From Aequorivita sp. (GTDB lineage Bacteria > Bacteroidota > Bacteroidia > Flavobacteriales > Flavobacteriaceae), in the NCBI GenBank assembly GCA_002733915.1, contig NVXN01000002.1:129743-138931 (forward strand): DNA of 9,189 bases. The letters run 5' to 3'. The notes beneath the pieces are model-generated. The model saw only the letters and a list, made by a program, of their open reading frames with translations, ran no database searches and was not told where the DNA came from. A program made the position numbers and the translations under genes. Below, piece after piece: positions 6,804 to 9,189 of the stretch. Each line of letters starts with the position of its first letter. Positions within the stretch are counted from its first letter, which is position 1.

Positions 6804-8117
6804 TCATAAGTTAACCGTCTTTCTACCCACGGAAACATAGGTAAACCCTTCTGTTTCCATATCATTTACGCTATATAAATTTCTACCATCAAAAACAACT
6901 GGATTATTCAACAATTGTTTTAATCTCCCATAATCTGGAGTTCTGAATATGCTCCATTCGGTGCAAATTAAAAGTGCATCGGCATTTTCCAATGCAGCGT
7001 ACATAGATTCGGAATAATTTAATCTATTGCCAAAACGCTTTTCAATATTTGGCATTGCCTCGGGATCAAAAACTTTAAGTTTTGCACCCTTATCAAGTAA
7101 AGCTTCCATCATATCAATAGATGGGGCTTCACGGATATCGTCTGTTTCGGGTTTAAATGCCAATCCCCAAATAGCAATAGTTTTTTCCTTTAAATCATTT
7201 TTGAAATAGCTCTCTATTTTGGGAAGTAAGATGGTTTTTTGGGCCGAATTGATTTCAATTACTGAATTTAAAATTTTGAAGTCGTAGTTTTCATCTTTTC
7301 CCGCTTTTTGAAGTGCTTTAACATCTTTAGGAAAGCAAGAGCCCCCATACCCAATTCCGGGGAAGAGAAAACGCTTCCCTATGCGGGTATCGGTACCCAT
7401 TCCTGCACGTACCATGTCTACATCGGCACCAACTTTTTCGCAATAGTTTGCTATTTCATTCATAAATGTAATCTTGGTAGCCAAAAATGAATTTGCCGCA
7501 TACTTTGTAAGCTCTGCAGATTTTTCATCCATTATGATTATGGGGTTTCCGGAACGTACAAATGGGCTATAAAGTTTTTTCATCAAGTCAGTTGCCCTTT
7601 CACTACTGGAACCAACAACAATGCGTTCGGGTTTTAAAAAATCATCAACAGCAAAGCCTTCGCGAAGAAATTCTGGGTTGGAAACCACATCAAATTCACA
7701 GGATGCATTTTTAGCAATTACTTTGTAAACTTTTTCTGCGGTACCGACAGGTACGGTACTTTTATCGACAATTACTTTATAAACTTTTATTTTCTTGCCA
7801 ATTTCTTCTGAAACGTTCAAAACATAGGATAGGTCAGCAGACCCATCTTCATCTTCCGGAGTTGGGAGTGCTAGAAAAATTATATCACCATGCTCCAATC
7901 CTTCTTCCAGTGAGGTTGTAAATTTTAAACGGTTTGCCTTGATGTTTCTTTCAAACAGTACGTCAAGGTGTGGCTCATAGATTGGCACAATACCATTACG
8001 CATTTTTTCTACTTTGCTTTCGTCTATGTCTACACAGATTACTTCATTTCCTGTTTCCGCCAAACAAGTTCCCGTTACAAGGCCTACATAGCCTGTTCCT
8101 ATAACTGATATTTTCAT
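6804..8117 (-). CDS. ugd: UDP-glucose 6-dehydrogenase
   Basis: The enzyme performs the two-step NAD-dependent oxidation of UDP-glucose to UDP-glucuronate in the cytoplasm. The 437-residue length is normal for the bacterial family. The N-terminal Rossmann loop is GTGYVG at 7-12, with Asp30 at the end of the second strand. STVPVGT is at 120-126 and SNPEFLREG at 146-154. The substrate-binding helix includes AANSFLATK (207-215). The active-site segment GYGGSCFPKD at 256-265 holds the nucleophile Cys261 and Lys264. The third domain has WGLAFKPETDDIREAPS near 327-343 and DGRNLY near 410-415. The start is the ATG at 8117, preceded by a purine-rich leader and an upstream promoter box. Its product is the direct substrate of the decarboxylase encoded next, which makes the pair a UDP-xylose supply module. 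No catalytic residue is missing. Confidence 0.97.
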   Translation of the reverse strand: MKISVIGTGYVGLVTGTCLAETGNEVICVDIDESKVEKMRNGIVPIYEPHLDVLFERNIKANRLKFTTSLEEGLEHGDIIFLALPTPEDEDGSADLSYVLNVSEEIGKKIKVYKVIVDKSTVPVGTAEKVYKVIAKNASCEFDVVSNPEFLREGFAVDDFLKPERIVVGSSSERATDLMKKLYSPFVRSGNPIIIMDEKSAELTKYAANSFLATKITFMNEIANYCEKVGADVDMVRAGMGTDTRIGKRFLFPGIGYGGSCFPKDVKALQKAGKDENYDFKILNSVIEINSAQKTILLPKIESYFKNDLKEKTIAIWGLAFKPETDDIREAPSIDMMEALLDKGAKLKVFDPEAMPNIEKRFGNRLNYSESMYAALENADALLICTEWSIFRTPDYGRLKQLLNNPVVFDGRNLYSVNDMETEGFTYVSVGRKTVNL

Positions 8118-8194
8118 TTATCTTTTTCTTTCTTTTCTACTATTGAAAAGTTCTGTTTATTATCAAAGCGCAAAAGTACAATTTGCAATTCTTT
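8118..8194 (-). promoter_or_regulatory. Leader and candidate promoter of ugd
   Basis: Read on the minus strand, 8178 to 8171 is TACTTTTG, an exact Bacteroidota -7 box (TAnnTTTG); no clear -33 TTG is seen. Transcription would start near 8164, giving a leader of about 47 bases. That leader ends in an almost pure purine tract (complement of 8121-8138) just before the ATG at 8117, which fits the A-rich translation initiation regions of this phylum. The box means ugd and the two genes after it may be transcribed independently of the ligase/polymerase gene upstream. Confidence 0.45.
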
Positions 8195-9189
8195 TTATAG
8201 GGGTTTTGCACTGTTGTTTTCCTTGCTATGGGTAGTGGTCATTAACACAATCATAATGAAGCCTACATAGTATGCTCCAATTTGTCTGTGGAAAAGGTTT
8301 TCAACCATACAGTACATTACCAATATGGCTAGCATAGCTGTTGGAAAAAACTTAGTGTGGCTCGAAATAAAACTTAAAAATATAAAAATCAAAAACAGCA
8401 ACAATGCAATAAAACCGGCACTCAAGTAAAAATCCAAAAACTGATTATGTGTATTATAACGTTGAGATACAAACTTTTTTTTCTTTTTGGGATTGGTGAT
8501 TTGGGCTTCATAACAAGAAACCAATTGATCTTTTGTAGTGTCAAAACCAATTCCGGTAAGTGAAAAACCCTTTTCCTCTATAATGTTTTGGGCGCAACTC
8601 CAAACCACCGCCCTCAGCTCATAGGTCATTGAATTTTCAATAAAAGCTGGAGGATTTTTAGGATTCTCTCTTTGGCTGGATTGAATAATCTTTTCGTTTT
8701 TAATAATAAAAAATAGGCTAACGACCGCAAATATGGCAAATGCCGCAATTAAAGTTTTCCATATTTTCAGTTGGCCATAAAATTGCCGAACTAATAATAA
8801 CACAAATAAGGAAACCACGGCAATTTTTGATGCAATCAACACTATGAATAGTGCATTGACAAGAATATTGGCCAAATAATAATTATTTTCTGGATGGTAT
8901 TTTTTTGAGATTGCCTGAAAGGAGATCAAAATACTAAAAGAGCTGAGAAGACCCAGATAAAGCCTGTCAATCAATAACGATTCTATAACCTGTGGGGAGT
9001 CGCCCAGCGCAAAACTTCCAGTGGCATCGGTTATTAGCACAAAATTATATACCGAAAAAAGAATGGCCGCAAGGGATGAAAAAATGATTGCACTGTTAAT
9101 TTTCTTGGCATCAGCTACAGGTATATAAAGAATGGCCAGCCCTACGGCGATCATCACTTTTTTAATAATATTAAAATCATCCGGCAATC
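8195..9189 (-). CDS. O-antigen ligase/polymerase-type (Wzy_C) membrane protein, 5' part missing
   Basis: The frame is open to the right edge, so the N-terminus is missing; about 330 C-terminal residues are visible. A TTG at 9185-9187 is the first codon that could serve as a start, but it is probably internal because the protein enters directly at a hydrophobic helix. The visible part has about eight to nine hydrophobic segments and one large polar loop at about 162-253. That loop contains an Arg182/Trp186 region, a TGIGFDTT turn (211-218), a lysine run (234-238) and RYNTHNQFLDFYLSAG (243-258), whose His-Asn pair is the hallmark of the Wzy_C family. Near the end, VENLFHRQIGAYY (295-307) also fits flavobacterial members. 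Such proteins either polymerise repeat units or attach a finished glycan to its acceptor in the periplasm; the sequence does not decide which. The stop is 77 bases upstream of ugd, on the same strand. Confidence 0.87.
   Translation of the reverse strand, partial: LPDDFNIIKKVMIAVGLAILYIPVADAKKINSAIIFSSLAAILFSVYNFVLITDATGSFALGDSPQVIESLLIDRLYLGLLSSFSILISFQAISKKYHPENNYYLANILVNALFIVLIASKIAVVSLFVLLLVRQFYGQLKIWKTLIAAFAIFAVVSLFFIIKNEKIIQSSQRENPKNPPAFIENSMTYELRAVVWSCAQNIIEEKGFSLTGIGFDTTKDQLVSCYEAQITNPKKKKKFVSQRYNTHNQFLDFYLSAGFIALLLFLIFIFLSFISSHTKFFPTAMLAILVMYCMVENLFHRQIGAYYVGFIMIVLMTTTHSKENNSAKPL

Noticed and set aside
9185..9187. TTG as the true start of the O-antigen ligase-type gene
   Set aside because: The frame remains open to the window edge, and a family member should have further N-terminal membrane segments, so this is treated as an internal codon.
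1..9189. Defence system, CRISPR array, insertion sequence, tRNA or other RNA gene
   Set aside because: I read both strands and found no spaced direct repeats, transposase, terminal inverted repeats or cloverleaf; the window is nearly filled by recognisable metabolic and polysaccharide genes.

Overview
The window (about 9.2 kb, AT-rich) looks like chromosomal DNA of a member of the Flavobacteriaceae (phylum Bacteroidota). Three things point that way: the small membrane-protein pair next to purD at the left end resembles the flavobacterial DUF6427/DUF6341 families, candidate promoters fit the Bacteroidota -7 box TAnnTTTG, and ribosome-binding regions are A-rich rather than GGAGG-like. I cannot name the genus from sequence alone.

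Layout, left to right. (a) 1-1770 is a conserved, housekeeping-type block: the start of a multi-pass membrane protein on the minus strand (1-225, cut by the window edge), a divergently read 75-residue one-helix membrane protein (267-494), and purD (499-1770, minus) for purine biosynthesis. (b) 1890-4375 is a two-gene plus-strand unit: a PaaK/CapK-like adenylate-forming enzyme starting at TTG and a GT4-type glycosyltransferase starting at GTG. (c) 4372-9189 is a minus-strand polysaccharide block read right to left: an O-antigen ligase/polymerase-type membrane protein (cut by the right edge), UDP-glucose 6-dehydrogenase (ugd), UDP-glucuronate decarboxylase (UDP-xylose synthase) and a polyprenyl-phosphate sugar-1-phosphate transferase. 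Blocks b and c converge, and their stop codons overlap by 4 bases.

How the genes fit together (inference from families): ugd and the decarboxylase convert UDP-glucose to UDP-glucuronate and then UDP-xylose. The membrane sugar-phosphate transferase loads the first sugar onto the lipid carrier, the GT4 enzyme adds a sugar, and the Wzy/ligase-type protein polymerises or transfers the finished chain. The PaaK-like enzyme would activate an unidentified carboxylic acid. This is one edge of a cell-surface polysaccharide (exopolysaccharide, capsule or O-antigen) locus; the flippase, export genes and most transferases must lie elsewhere, probably beyond the right edge.

I see no mobile element, CRISPR array, tRNA or rRNA, and no gene-free stretch longer than about 120 bases. 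I find no convincing new system. The points most worth checking are the substrate of the PaaK-like enzyme, the dedicated UDP-xylose supply, and the unknown role of the small membrane-protein pair beside purD.
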